Positions 24,811 through 33,496 are shown, numbered from the stretch's first letter. The stretch is DNA of 64,000 nt from Flavisolibacter amylovorans (GCF_039541815.1 NZ_BAABGY010000011.1:329848-393847), one strand, 5' to 3'. Numbers and translations: made by a program. Notes: generated from the sequence alone by a model not told the origin.

Positions 24811-26007
24811 TTAAAGTCCGCTTAGTTTGTCTTTTGTATGCTGGTTGGCTCCATCCCGGAAATAGCCACCCGAGGTGCCGGCTGCGCTCATGCTGCCGGA
24901 AAGGCGGTTGGCGGCTCCTCCCAGGCTGTCGGCGACCATGCCGGCGCCGCTGCTTACCGTCTGCACGGCTGAAGTGGTTGAGGAGCTGAAAACGTTGGTC
25001 ACTTTCTGCAGCAATGCATTGCCTCCGCCTGCATGTACAATGTAGTTGGCCACAGATGGCACTGTGAAATACCCGATGATGCCAATGATGAGAAAGATGA
25101 GGTAAGCCGTGTCAGCCGAGGAAAAGAACGTATCGCCAGATTGGCCAATCTGCTGGATGTCTAGCGCGATCATTTTTTCCTGGATCTTGCCGATGATGCT
25201 GCCGAAGATGTTCGCCACGGGCAGCCACAGGAACACATTGATGTAGCGCGCAATCCAGACCGTCAGGGTGTGGCCGAACCCATCGAAGACGGCAAGGCCG
25301 AAAACCAGCGGGCCCAGGATGGCCAGTACAATCAGGTAAAAGGTGCGTATGGTATTGATGCAAAGCCCTGCCGCCAGGTAAAGCACATGCAATACCTCGC
25401 TCATCCACTCCTTAATCGCATTGCGGAAGTTGTAGGAGGCTTTGGCCATGGCAAACTTGATGTCGTTGCCGATCCCTTCGAAAAACCCCTCATCCTCGGG
25501 CGACTCGCCGGGGTGCGTATACTTGTACCACTTATCGCGGTCGCCGCTGCCGTTCTCCCCTACATAAATCTGCCAGACCGTCGATTTCTTGATGGCTTCC
25601 TCTTTTTGTTTGAGCAGCACATCGACAGCCTTGTCTGAGTTTGCCACCATAGCCGAAGTGGCCGTTACCGTGGGCTTCATCACACCATTGATGAGGGCGA
25701 TCACCGAGGGAAAGATCAGGACAGCGAACCCAATCACAAAAGGTCGGAAGAGCGGGTAGAAGTCAACCGGTTCGGCACGGCTGATATGTCCCCATACACG
25801 GGTGGCAATGTACCAGGTGGCCGCAAAGCCGGCGATGCCACGACCGACACCTATTAACTGGCTGCATAGGGGCAGCATCTCTTCATAGAGTTGCTCCAGC
25901 ACCTTCTGCAGGCCCATAATCTCTCCGGAGATGCCCTGTGCTCCGCCAGCCAGGGGCAAAAGGGTTCCCACTACCGTGATCAGCACGATACCTACACACC
26001 GTTTCAT
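24811..26007 (-). CDS. traJ: Conjugative transposon protein TraJ (polytopic membrane channel component)
   Basis: Protein of 398 residues with a signal-like N-terminus (MKRCVGIVLITVVGTLL) and several membrane segments: 'GVGRGIAGFAATWYIATRVWG', 'LFRPFVIGFAVLIFPSVIALING', 'IRTFYLIVLAILGPLVFGLAVF', 'YLIFLIIGIIGYFTVPSVANYIV'. The order of the segments and the 'AGGGNALLQKV' end are the TraJ signature, comparable to VirB6. A Gly/Ser/Ala-rich tail follows. It is 11 bp before traK and 13 bp after the first TraI-like gene. Part of the inner-membrane translocation platform. Confidence 0.9.
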   Translation of the reverse strand: MKRCVGIVLITVVGTLLPLAGGAQGISGEIMGLQKVLEQLYEEMLPLCSQLIGVGRGIAGFAATWYIATRVWGHISRAEPVDFYPLFRPFVIGFAVLIFPSVIALINGVMKPTVTATSAMVANSDKAVDVLLKQKEEAIKKSTVWQIYVGENGSGDRDKWYKYTHPGESPEDEGFFEGIGNDIKFAMAKASYNFRNAIKEWMSEVLHVLYLAAGLCINTIRTFYLIVLAILGPLVFGLAVFDGFGHTLTVWIARYINVFLWLPVANIFGSIIGKIQEKMIALDIQQIGQSGDTFFSSADTAYLIFLIIGIIGYFTVPSVANYIVHAGGGNALLQKVTNVFSSSTTSAVQTVSSGAGMVADSLGGAANRLSGSMSAAGTSGGYFRDGANQHTKDKLSGL

Positions 26008-26019
26008 ATACTTCGTTTA

Positions 26020-26643
26020 TTATTTTATGCCGTAAAGCCCCTGGAGTGCGCGAACGTCATTTCGTTCCTTCGCACGCTGCAGCCCAAGCATCCGGCTGCC
26101 GGAATTAAAGTGCCTCAGAAAAGAAAGTGCATCTTCCATTTCAGCCGCAACGCGGTCGATCGCCGCGAGCCGCTCTTGGTCCGACATCCGGAGCCGTCCG
26201 GAAGTCAGCACGGTAGAAAGGGTTTCCAGGTTTTTGAGCGAGGCGCTTACGAGGTTGCCATACACCTTGCTGAAGTAGCTCAGTTCTTCAGGTGTATAGA
26301 GGCCGCTCGCCGTAAACTGCCTGCTTGCGGCTTTATATTCTTTTACAAGTGCTACTTGCTGGTTAAGGATGACCGGGATTTTTGAGTAATTACGTACCGC
26401 CGGACTCACCTGGAAGAGGGCATCCAGAAAAGTCTGGTGCAGGTCGAAATTGCCTTCGGTCAGTCCCTTGATCCGGTTGTAGCCGTCAGCAAGAACGGTG
26501 TAGCCTTTTTTTAGCTGGGAGAGCATGGTTTTAAGCTGCGCCAGCTTTTCAACATTGAGCAGCAGCTGCTGCGCCTCTGCCGACTGCGCGCGCACGGCGC
26601 CAAATGGCAGAAGCAAGAGGAGGATCCAAACACACGTTTTCAT
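26020..26643 (-). CDS. TraI-like (DUF4141-type) periplasmic protein, paralog 3
   Basis: Protein of 207 residues with a signal peptide (VWILLLLLPFGAVRAQ). The mature part is helical: 'LLLNVEKLAQLKTMLSQLKKGYTVLADGYNRIKGLTEGNF', then 'YTPEELSYFSKVYGNLVSASLKNLETL', then 'RMSDQERLAAIDRVAAEMEDAL' and a 'LQRAKERNDVRALQGLYGI' end. This is the TraI/TrbJ-like layout of Bacteroidota conjugation clusters, and the ends of the three neighbouring paralogs match each other. The role is in mating-pore assembly (VirB5/TrbJ-like minor pilus component). Spacing to both neighbours is about 13-21 bp. Confidence 0.78.
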   Translation of the reverse strand: MKTCVWILLLLLPFGAVRAQSAEAQQLLLNVEKLAQLKTMLSQLKKGYTVLADGYNRIKGLTEGNFDLHQTFLDALFQVSPAVRNYSKIPVILNQQVALVKEYKAASRQFTASGLYTPEELSYFSKVYGNLVSASLKNLETLSTVLTSGRLRMSDQERLAAIDRVAAEMEDALSFLRHFNSGSRMLGLQRAKERNDVRALQGLYGIK

Positions 26644-26663
26644 ACACTTGCGATTTATTCAGT

Positions 26664-27302
26664 TTACCTGCCGTGCAGCCGGCTTGCTGCCTGCGTGTTC
26701 CTCTGGTCTTGCGTTCGCTGCGCCTGAAGCGTGCGAAGGGTGTTCCCAAACTCAAGGACCGCCTCTTTTAGCTCGGTAAGCGAATGGTAGTAGCTGTCGA
26801 CCTGAGCGATCCGCTCGGCATCGCTTCGTGTCGTGCGGCCATCTGTTGTCACCTGCAGCAGGTCATCCATGAGTTGGGTCTTGTGCTCCATCATCCGCTG
26901 TAGTACGATGCGGGCGAAGGCTTTCTCTTTCGGCTTCAATAGAGAAGACTGGCCAAGAAACCGCTCGGTATTGTGAACGATACTCAAAATGTCTTGCTCC
27001 AGCGTCCGGCAGGCCCCGACCTTCCAATAGCTTCGTACGGCGGGCGATACGGCACGTAGTGATGCAAAGTGATCCTCGTGCAGGGCCAGGTCACCCTTTT
27101 TGATGGAGGAAATGGTGGTTAGGCCGGTTTGGGCAAGCGAATACCCTTTGTCTACAACGCCGGTGTAGGCTTTCAGGGCTGCGATCTGCTCTACGAGGTA
27201 GCGGATCTTGGTTTTCTTCTGCCGGAACCATTCATTAAAAGTTTGTGCGTGAAGGGTGTTGAGCAGAAAGAAGGAAAGGCAAAGGGTGAGGATCTTTTTC
27301 AT
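26664..27302 (-). CDS. TraI-like (DUF4141-type) periplasmic protein, paralog 2
   Basis: Protein of 212 residues with a signal peptide (ILTLCLSFFLLNTLHAQ). The same helical layout as its neighbours: 'RYLVEQIAALKAYTGVVDKGYSLAQTGLTTI', 'DHFASLRAVSPAVRSYWKV', 'LLKPKEKAFARIVLQRMMEHKTQL', 'TRSDAERIAQVDSYYHSLTELKEAV'. The last ~20 residues (LRTLQAQRTQDQRN) match the 'LQR...R' end of the paralogs less closely than they match each other. It is the middle of a tandem triplet, probably from duplication followed by divergence. Predicted periplasmic mating-channel part. Confidence 0.75.
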   Translation of the reverse strand: MKKILTLCLSFFLLNTLHAQTFNEWFRQKKTKIRYLVEQIAALKAYTGVVDKGYSLAQTGLTTISSIKKGDLALHEDHFASLRAVSPAVRSYWKVGACRTLEQDILSIVHNTERFLGQSSLLKPKEKAFARIVLQRMMEHKTQLMDDLLQVTTDGRTTRSDAERIAQVDSYYHSLTELKEAVLEFGNTLRTLQAQRTQDQRNTQAASRLHGR

Positions 27303-27311
27303 AGGTTAGCT

Positions 27312-27986
27312 TTAGAAGTGAAGGCCGTAGAGGTTACGAACAACTGCCGTTTCTTTGAGGTCTCTGGAGCGCTGCAGGGACAGTTGAACGTTGCCATTGG
27401 TGAAGGCCCGCAGATCGGCGTAGTTCGCCTCAATTGCCGCTGCAGTTTTATCGATCAGTGCAAGCCGCTCCCCGTCGCTCATCTGGGTCGTGAACGACCG
27501 GACAATGAGCTGAAGACCTTCCAGGTTCCGGACGCTTTCTGCGAGGATGCCGCTGTATACGTTGCCCATATACGCTACCTCCTCCGGGGTGAAATGCCGG
27601 TCCCGCCGTACCCCGCTCCAGGCGCGCCCGTAAGCTTCCACAAGCAGGCGCTGCTTGTCGATCAAGCTTTTCAGCCGGTGGTAATACGCCAGCGCGTCCT
27701 TAACCTTTCGCAGCTCTTCGAAATAATCGCTGTACAGCTTGCGCTGCCGCTCCGTCCATTCCGAGATCTCATCGAGCTTCAGCTTCGACATCGTGTTTTC
27801 AACTGCCTTCTGTGCATTCTGCAGCCAGATCGTCTTTGTCTGGATGCGTTGAATCTTCAGGTCCACCGCAACAATCACTTTTTTAATGCCCTCTTTGATG
27901 ATGAGGGTAATGGGGTCCTGCGCGGCTGCAGGGCGGGCAAGGGCTGTGAAGACGGCGAGCAGCAGGCAAATCAGGTGCTTTTTCAT
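27312..27986 (-). CDS. traI: TraI-like (DUF4141-type) periplasmic protein, paralog 1
   Basis: Protein of 224 residues with a signal peptide (ICLLLAVFTALARPAAAQ). It is the closest of the triplet to the classical TraI of CTnDOT-type clusters: 'IQRIQTKTIWLQNAQKAVENTMSKLKLDEISEWTERQRKLYSDYFEELRKV', then 'FTPEEVAYMGNVYSGILAESVRNLEGLQLIV', 'TQMSDGERLALIDKTAAAIEANY', ending 'NVQLSLQRSRDLKETAVVRNLYGLH'. It directly follows the traG ATPase (28-bp gap), which is the conserved order. Predicted mating-pore component in the periplasm. Confidence 0.85.
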   Translation of the reverse strand: MKKHLICLLLAVFTALARPAAAQDPITLIIKEGIKKVIVAVDLKIQRIQTKTIWLQNAQKAVENTMSKLKLDEISEWTERQRKLYSDYFEELRKVKDALAYYHRLKSLIDKQRLLVEAYGRAWSGVRRDRHFTPEEVAYMGNVYSGILAESVRNLEGLQLIVRSFTTQMSDGERLALIDKTAAAIEANYADLRAFTNGNVQLSLQRSRDLKETAVVRNLYGLHF

Positions 27987-28013
27987 CTATAGTTGCTTTT
28001 ACGTGTTACTAGA

Positions 28014-30485
28014 TCAGCGGGTACGTACTTCACGGAGCTCGCGGGCAAGTGCTGCGATGCCCTCGCGGATGCCGCCATACCGGGCAGCGTACTGCTGCAC
28101 TTTGACTTTTTCAGTTTCCTCAGTCGTGTAGGTCAAGTACTCTTCCAGGGATACTTCCGTCCGGTAGACCTTAGATAGGGTGCCGCCAAGGGAAATAAAG
28201 ACCTCTTTGTATTTCTTCGTAGGATCGTTGGCTTTGTTCAGCGACAGGATCAGCGCTTTTTCCTTTTCGGTCAGACCCAGCAGCTCCTGGATCGCATCGA
28301 ACTTGTTCTGGTATTTCGATTGGTCCAGCAGGATCTTGCAATCGCTGTTATTGATGATCGCCTGTTTTACCACTGGCGAGGAGATGATATCTTCTACTTC
28401 CTGCGTCACTACGATGGCCTCGCCAAAAAACTTGCGCACGGTCTTAAACAGGTACTTGATGTATTCCGCCATGCCCTCTTTGGCGATAGCTTTCCAGGCC
28501 TCTTCGATCAGGATCATCTTCCGGACGCCCTTCAGCTTGCGCATCTTCGAAATGAATACCTCCATGATGATCAGCGTGACTACCGGGAACAGGATGGGGT
28601 GATCCTTGATGTTGTCCAGCTCAAAGACGATGAACCGTTGCTGGAGGAGGTCCAGGTTCTCCGTTGCGTTCAGGAGATAATCGAACTCTCCGCCGCGGTA
28701 ATAGGGTCGCAGTACATAGAGCAGGTTCGAGAGGTCAAAGTCCTTTTCTTTCACCTTTTCCTGTGCCAGACGGGTAGCAAAGGGCCCCTCCAGGAATTCA
28801 TAGAAGCTGTTGAAACCTGGAAAAATCTCCCGGTTGCGCTCCAGGTGCTCGTAATACTGCTGTAAGGCGTTGCTAAGAGCCACGTATTCGCTGCGGGAGA
28901 AACTCTCTGTGTCTTTCTTCCAAAGGGCAAGCAGGAGCGTCTTGATGCTTTCTTTCTTCTCAGTGTCGAGCAGGTCGCCTTCACCAATATAGAACGGGTT
29001 GAACCGGATAGGCAACGTTTCCTGGTAGGTGAAATAGTACCCGCCGACCAGGTCGCAGAGCCCTTTGTACGAGTGGCCGACATCCACCAGCACTATGTGT
29101 GTACCCTGCTCATAGTAGCTGCGCACCATATGATTGGTGAAAAACGACTTCCCGCTTCCGGAGGGCCCCAGGATGAACTTGTTGCGGTTGGTGCAGATGC
29201 CGCGCTGCATCGGCTCATCGCTCAGGTCAACGTGCAGGGGGCGCCCGGTCAGGCGATCGCCCAGGCGCAGTCCCGTCGGACTGAGGGAGCTCTGGTAAGC
29301 GGTTTCCAGGTTCAGGAAGCAGCAGCCTTGCTCTGCAAAGGTGTCAAAGGTGTCGTTCATCGGGAAGTCGGCCTCGTTGCCTGGCATGCCGGCCCACAGG
29401 ATCTGCGGGGCCCCTGGTACTTCGAGCTTGGGTGCTGCGTCCATCTGGGCCAGGGCCGAGCCGACCAGATTCTTAAGTTCTTTCAACCCTTCTTTTTCAC
29501 TCGCCCATACCAGCACGTTGAAGTGCGCTTTGATCGGCAGGCGCTGCTGCCCGATCGCTTCGTTCAGGAAATCGTTTACGGCTTCGCGGCTGATCGCATT
29601 TTCCCGCGAGTAAGCGGAGAGCGACTGCAGGCGCAGGCGCTTGCTTTCGAGTCGTTTCAGTGTCAGCTGCGGGTCTTCGATGAAGAAATACTGGTTGTAT
29701 ATATGGCTGCAAGGGAGTAACAGGCCGAGCGGCGCCGCAAAGCCGACACTAAACTTGGTCTTGTCGGTGGAATACTTGTCGTAGTTGATCCGGGATCCGC
29801 ACAGGGCCGGCAAGTCTTCAGTATCGCCGAGCGTATAGAGCTGCAGGTAGGCGTCGCCAATGCGCAGGTCTCCACCGAAGCTGATGTCCTTGATCAGCGG
29901 CTCTTCGGTCCGTTCCAGCAAGTAGCAATAGCGCTCCAGGAGCCCGGCCCGCTGTGGTCCGCTGAGCAAGTCTTTTTCCTCCAGGCGCTTCAGGCGGGCA
30001 AAGCCGCTGTCCTCCAGGATCCGCTGGAACTGGCTGGTCGCATCCAGGAAGTCCTGTAAGGCCTGGGGATTAAGTGCCTGTTCGGGAACAATACTTTTTC
30101 GCAGGAGGCTGGACAGCAGCGAGCTGGAGGGTTTTCGACCAGACGGGCGCCTGGTCAGGTAGACGAAACATTCATGATTGAGAAAGGGACGCTCGTGGAA
30201 GAAGCGTTCGCTGGAGCGGCTTAGGAAGGTCTGCTCTTCGGATGAGAAGTCGGCCTTTACCTGCGACGCAATGAACCAGTCCTGCTTGTGGAAGATGCTT
30301 CCTGCCGGCAGCACTTTCACGGCCTTGATCCAGGCATGGTGAAAGGCCTCGTAATCGCGATCGGAAAGTGTGAACAGTTCAGGCAACTCCATTTGGAAGG
30401 CTACCGTGATGTCCCCGCTTTTGGAGAGCAGGCAATCGTGCTCCACGCCCAGGATAGGCAGGATCTCTGTCAGGTCTCGTTCCAT
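28014..30485 (-). CDS. traG: TraG: VirB4-like conjugation ATPase
   Basis: Protein of 823 residues, the largest of the tra block. It starts MERDLTEILPILGVEHDCLLSK and carries a Walker A motif GPSGSGKSFF near residue 445 and Walker B 'KMILIEEAWKAIA' near residue 650; 'RKFFGEAIVVTQEVEDI' and the 'PVVKQAIINNSDCKILL' region follow, all typical of the Bacteroidota TraG/VirB4 family. It drives assembly of the pilus and transfer channel by ATP hydrolysis, at the inner membrane. Size matches the family. traF begins 7 bp upstream. Despite its name it is not a VirD4-type coupling protein. Confidence 0.93.
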   Translation of the reverse strand: MERDLTEILPILGVEHDCLLSKSGDITVAFQMELPELFTLSDRDYEAFHHAWIKAVKVLPAGSIFHKQDWFIASQVKADFSSEEQTFLSRSSERFFHERPFLNHECFVYLTRRPSGRKPSSSLLSSLLRKSIVPEQALNPQALQDFLDATSQFQRILEDSGFARLKRLEEKDLLSGPQRAGLLERYCYLLERTEEPLIKDISFGGDLRIGDAYLQLYTLGDTEDLPALCGSRINYDKYSTDKTKFSVGFAAPLGLLLPCSHIYNQYFFIEDPQLTLKRLESKRLRLQSLSAYSRENAISREAVNDFLNEAIGQQRLPIKAHFNVLVWASEKEGLKELKNLVGSALAQMDAAPKLEVPGAPQILWAGMPGNEADFPMNDTFDTFAEQGCCFLNLETAYQSSLSPTGLRLGDRLTGRPLHVDLSDEPMQRGICTNRNKFILGPSGSGKSFFTNHMVRSYYEQGTHIVLVDVGHSYKGLCDLVGGYYFTYQETLPIRFNPFYIGEGDLLDTEKKESIKTLLLALWKKDTESFSRSEYVALSNALQQYYEHLERNREIFPGFNSFYEFLEGPFATRLAQEKVKEKDFDLSNLLYVLRPYYRGGEFDYLLNATENLDLLQQRFIVFELDNIKDHPILFPVVTLIIMEVFISKMRKLKGVRKMILIEEAWKAIAKEGMAEYIKYLFKTVRKFFGEAIVVTQEVEDIISSPVVKQAIINNSDCKILLDQSKYQNKFDAIQELLGLTEKEKALILSLNKANDPTKKYKEVFISLGGTLSKVYRTEVSLEEYLTYTTEETEKVKVQQYAARYGGIREGIAALARELREVRTR

Positions 30486-30491
30486 GAGGTG

Positions 30492-30821
30492 TTAATTGAT
30501 CTGCGAAGGGTGAATGGGTAGAAAATGCTTTCGGGAATTGCTTCGGACAACCGTGGGAACCCCTTTCCGGGCGATCTTTTTCATCCAGCCATACGCACCA
30601 TACCTGCGGCTCATCCGCCCCACATGGATAAAAAGACCGGCACCGGAAAAGAGGATGATTCCCAGGCAAATAAATGGGTTGACCCCACAGATGTACAGCA
30701 CCGCAAAGAAGATCAGCAGCCCGAGCAGGCCACTACCCAGGTACCAGATGTATTGGGCCTTAAAGCCTTTGAATTCCACCGGCCGGCCGACGCCTTTATT
30801 GATGCTGTACACGCTGCTCAT
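30492..30821 (-). CDS. traF: Conjugative transposon protein TraF (DUF4133)
   Basis: Protein of 109 residues with two membrane helices (YIWYLGSGLLGLLIFFAVLYI, ICLGIILFSGAGLFIHV) and a basic C-terminus ('RRYGAYGWMKKIARKG'). The start 'SVYSINKGVGRPVEFKGFKAQYI' is the signature of the DUF4133/TraF family. It resembles VirB3 and works with TraG. Its start overlaps the traE stop by 4 bp and its end is 7 bp from traG. Confidence 0.9.
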   Translation of the reverse strand: MSSVYSINKGVGRPVEFKGFKAQYIWYLGSGLLGLLIFFAVLYICGVNPFICLGIILFSGAGLFIHVGRMSRRYGAYGWMKKIARKGVPTVVRSNSRKHFLPIHPSQIN

Positions 30822-31153
30822 ACCCCGAAGAATGAACGGATGACGGTGGCGACCACCACGAGGAACACACAGGAGCCGAACCAGGCGGCAGCCACCTTGC
30901 CGGTGTCATGATCACCGCTGTTCCATTTCTGATAGACTTTGACGGCGCCGATAAGGCCAAGGAGCGCACCCACGGCGTACATCAGGTTGGTGCCGGAGGC
31001 AAAATAGGAACGAACCTTCTGGTTGGCTTCGTTGATGCCGGCGTTGCCGTCCTGGGCATATACGGCGACCTCAATGGCGAGCAAAAGGCAGAGCAAGGCT
31101 ACTTTGCGCGCACGACGATAGAAACGGGAGTAGCTCCCACGCACGTTTTTCAT
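30818..31153 (-). CDS. traE: Conjugative transposon protein TraE (DUF4134)
   Basis: Protein of 111 residues from the ATG at 31153; the open frame goes further upstream but those residues are not family-like. It has a signal-like segment (VALLCLLLAIEVAVYAQ), then 'GINEANQKVRSYFASGTNLMYAVGALLGLIGAVKVYQKW' with a membrane helix and a second helix at the end ('AAAWFGSCVFLVVVATVIR'). This is the DUF4134/TraE family, equivalent to the VirB2 pilin. It is the first gene of the traE-F-G run, and the 4-bp overlap with traF points to coupled translation. Confidence 0.88.
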   Translation of the reverse strand: MKNVRGSYSRFYRRARKVALLCLLLAIEVAVYAQDGNAGINEANQKVRSYFASGTNLMYAVGALLGLIGAVKVYQKWNSGDHDTGKVAAAWFGSCVFLVVVATVIRSFFGV

Positions 31154-31209
31154 ACACACATGTTTATGGTTAAGGGAATAAAGGGCTTTAAGTGCGCTCC
31201 CTTTGGCCC

Positions 31210-31225
31210 CCTGCCCGCCGGCAGG
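31210..31225. repeat. Short GC-rich inverted repeat upstream of traE
   Basis: Arms CCTGCC and GGCAGG with a 4-nt loop. The same arm sequence recurs at 62004-62019, in an intergenic region of the SusCD neighbourhood. It could be a REP-like element; two copies in this window are not enough to be sure. Confidence 0.45.
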
Positions 31226-31247
31226 AGGCCCGGGAAGCGTCGCAACA

Positions 31248-31739
31248 CTAGCGGGCCGACCACACACGCCTCAGATCACTTTCATCCAGGTCGTGGCCGC
31301 AGTAGTGCTTGCATTGGGTGACAAGGAGACCCGTCACCGCATCCTTATAGGTGGAGTGAGAAAGAGCAGGATACTTGGCGAGCACCGCCTGCAGGCAGGC
31401 CAGCAACTCGGGGCGCTCGTGGCCGGCCTTTCCCGATGCCTCGAAAAAGGCGGAGAGTTCATCCAGGCAGGTGTTCAGGACCGTTTCATCTACTTCCTCA
31501 ACCGGTCCCTCAGCTGCCGGCCGGCGCGGGGCGCCAGGCCGGTCAGGGAGAGGGGTGTCGGACGGCCGAAAACCATAGGATACAGGATTGGGAGACGGTC
31601 CGGGATCAGCAAGTCCGGGGCGGTTCCGGCCGAGGCGGAGGGTTCCGCGGAAGAACCGCAGGTAGACAAAGGCATAGTACAGGCCTGTAGACAGGGCAAG
31701 GAAAGTCCAGTAGCCTTGCCAGCTAATCGAATTCAGCAT
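31248..31739 (-). CDS. Unknown protein at the upstream end of the tra cluster, one membrane helix
   Basis: Protein of 163 residues from the ATG at 31739. It begins with a single membrane segment ('GYWTFLALSTGLYYAFVYL') and a basic stretch, followed by a Pro-rich linker and a helical C-terminal domain with 'LDELSAFFEASGKAGHERPELLACLQAVLAKYP' and 'CKHYCGHDLDESDLRRVW'. It is ~95 bp upstream of traE and probably cotranscribed. The position suits small accessory proteins of conjugation, but I do not recognise the family. Anchored in the inner membrane by prediction. Confidence 0.65.
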   Translation of the reverse strand: MLNSISWQGYWTFLALSTGLYYAFVYLRFFRGTLRLGRNRPGLADPGPSPNPVSYGFRPSDTPLPDRPGAPRRPAAEGPVEEVDETVLNTCLDELSAFFEASGKAGHERPELLACLQAVLAKYPALSHSTYKDAVTGLLVTQCKHYCGHDLDESDLRRVWSAR

Positions 31740-31766
31740 AACACACAATTTTCAAACGTCACATAA

Positions 31767-32285
31767 TCAGGATGCCGGAGCGCCCTTGGCGCAGGAGTTG
31801 AGTGAGGGATACCTTCGTCGGAATCGGGAGTAGAGCCCGTATAGGCGCACGAAAAATAATGTGAGCACGCCTACGGCGCAAAGTGCGAAAGCAATGAACG
31901 AAATCAACGGCAGCACCTGTGAAAAGGTCGGCATATTGTACGCCAATCGTTCACCGGAAAAGAAAAGGAACAGTGACCAGATCATGAGCGAGTGCCCCGT
32001 AATACTACCGGCGAGTGGCATTAGTCCTATCCGCTTTGGTACCACGGAGTAGGTTGCCAGCAGCAATCCGACGATGCCGCTCATCGCATAGGTTGCGCCA
32101 TGCGGTGCGCCTAGTAGTAAGTAAAGAATATATGGCCCTCCGAAATCCTCCCCGCTGATAAGGATTAATAAGAACGCGTAAACAGAGATTAATGTGGCCC
32201 ATGTGAATCTACTTTCAAATCGCTGTTCCGAGGAAACGGAGAACAGCAGGACGACAAGGAGGATAAGGGTGAGCGGACGTTTCAT
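31767..32285 (-). CDS. Predicted multi-pass membrane protein of unknown function
   Basis: Protein of 172 residues from the ATG at 32285 (12 codons inside the longest open frame). About five membrane segments: 'PLTLILLVVLLFSV', 'WATLISVYAFLLILI', 'YILYLLLGAPHGATYAMSGIVG', 'GHSLMIWSLFLFFSGE' and 'LISFIAFALCAVGVLTLFFV'. No catalytic motif seen. It ends near the tra cluster but stands 28 bp from its upstream gene, so it may belong to either neighbourhood. Function unknown. Confidence 0.6.
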   Translation of the reverse strand: MKRPLTLILLVVLLFSVSSEQRFESRFTWATLISVYAFLLILISGEDFGGPYILYLLLGAPHGATYAMSGIVGLLLATYSVVPKRIGLMPLAGSITGHSLMIWSLFLFFSGERLAYNMPTFSQVLPLISFIAFALCAVGVLTLFFVRLYGLYSRFRRRYPSLNSCAKGAPAS

Positions 32286-32352
32286 TGTTTCGCGTTGACA
32301 ACATAAAAATAGCATCCTCAATCTCGGACACCGCTTAAAAAAAACTAAGAAA

Positions 32353-32916
32353 TCAGGCGCGCGCTTTCACTTTACTCATGGTCACTTCCGTAATCCCAAG
32401 ATAAGAAGCAAGGTACTTGGCCGGAACGCGCAACACTAACTCGGAGTCATTCTTCATCAGGAAGTCGTAGCGTTCTTGTGACCGCTGCATGCGGATTGCA
32501 TAAAGTCGCTTCTCACTCAGCCCATAGTATTTCTCTGTTATTACCCGCCCGATGAAATTAAATTCCGGGAAGCGCCGGTAGATGTTTTGCAGCTCGTTGT
32601 AGTCGATGTAATGCAGCACGCAGTCTTCCAGGGCTTGGATCGACTCATAGCTTGCCTTTTGCTGGTAGAAGCTTTCCACGGAGATAATGACGTCGCCCTC
32701 CTTCATGAACCAGGAAGAAACTTCCAGGTCGTCCTTGAGATAGAAGCAGCGCAAGAGACCCTTTTCAATGAAACAGATGTGGCGGCAGGTGTGGCCGGCG
32801 CGCAGCAGAAAATCTTTCTTATGCAGCTCCCGGGTTTTGAGGATGGAGCGCAGGTGCTCTTTTAGGCCATCAGATAGAGGGTGGATGGCGCTGAGGTAGT
32901 TGAGTAATTGTTCCAT
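32353..32916 (-). CDS. Crp/Fnr-family transcriptional regulator
   Basis: Protein of 187 residues. N-terminal cyclic-nucleotide-binding-like beta barrel ('LHKKDFLLRAGHTCRHICFIEKGLLRCFYL', 'SSWFMKEGDVIISVESFYQQ') and a C-terminal winged helix with 'RVPAKYLASYLGITEVTMSKVKA'. The usual length is 180-200. It lacks the phosphate-binding RE motif of true cAMP receptors, as in many Bacteroidota Crp-like regulators. A broken second copy lies at 35419-35640. Upstream is a ~185-bp gap to the response regulator on the opposite strand, so a shared regulatory region is likely. Confidence 0.9.
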   Translation of the reverse strand: MEQLLNYLSAIHPLSDGLKEHLRSILKTRELHKKDFLLRAGHTCRHICFIEKGLLRCFYLKDDLEVSSWFMKEGDVIISVESFYQQKASYESIQALEDCVLHYIDYNELQNIYRRFPEFNFIGRVITEKYYGLSEKRLYAIRMQRSQERYDFLMKNDSELVLRVPAKYLASYLGITEVTMSKVKARA

Positions 32917-33100
32917 ACGGTTAGGTTTTAATGCCCTCAGTATGGTGGTGGAGGATGGCTACCGCTAAGCTAGTAGCGCCACCCGATTTCAGGAGTATGG
33001 ATGGCAGGTAAAAATGTTGCCTGGAGGACCACTTTTGTTCAGAAATAGGCCAAAGTGCCCTTGAAGTCGCTATCTTGGAGGCAGATTAAGGACAGGCAGA

Positions 33101-33496
33101 TTGGAAGCTAAGAACCTGATATTGTACGCAGATGATGATGGGGATGACCGGGATATGCTCGAAAGCATCTTTTCATCCCATTCCGGTTACCGGTTTCGCA
33201 CCTTCCCGGACGGACAGGCGCTTCTCGACTATATAGACGGCGGGGAAAAGAATCAAATTTGTCTGATCGTTCTAGACATCAATATGCCCCGTTTAGGGGG
33301 AATCGAAACCCTGAGGCAACTGCGTCAGGATATCCAACTGGTTGACCTGCCGGTTATCGTGTTTACTACATCCAGCAGCCCGGGCGACAGAATCAGCGCA
33401 GAGTCATTGGGCGCATCGGTTTTTACAAAGCCAAACAGCCTCGCGGAAATAGCAGAAGTCGGACAGAAAATGTTGGCTCTTTGCACCGGGGAGTGA
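33101..33496 (+). CDS. Receiver-only response regulator (CheY-like)
   Basis: Protein of 131 residues; TTG start, as no ATG is available in frame. The receiver fold is complete: acidic pocket 'ILYADDDGDDRDML', phosphoacceptor Asp in 'IVLDINMPRLGG', Thr in 'VIVFTTSSSPG' and Lys in 'VFTKPNS'. There is no output domain. It is followed 200 bp later by the PAS histidine kinase, on the same strand, and is the likely phosphate acceptor. The pocket is fully conserved, so it is expected to be active. Confidence 0.85.
   Translation: MEAKNLILYADDDGDDRDMLESIFSSHSGYRFRTFPDGQALLDYIDGGEKNQICLIVLDINMPRLGGIETLRQLRQDIQLVDLPVIVFTTSSSPGDRISAESLGASVFTKPNSLAEIAEVGQKMLALCTGE

Noticed and set aside
27129..27992. 287-residue plus-strand open frame across two TraI-like genes
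   Set aside because: It is antisense to two well-supported signal-peptide genes and has no motif of its own.
29073..29720. 215-residue plus-strand open frame inside traG
   Set aside because: Antisense to the VirB4-like ATPase; composition follows that gene.
28014..30485. TraG read as a VirD4-type coupling protein
   Set aside because: In Bacteroidota nomenclature this TraG is VirB4-like; its motifs and its place after TraF agree with that.
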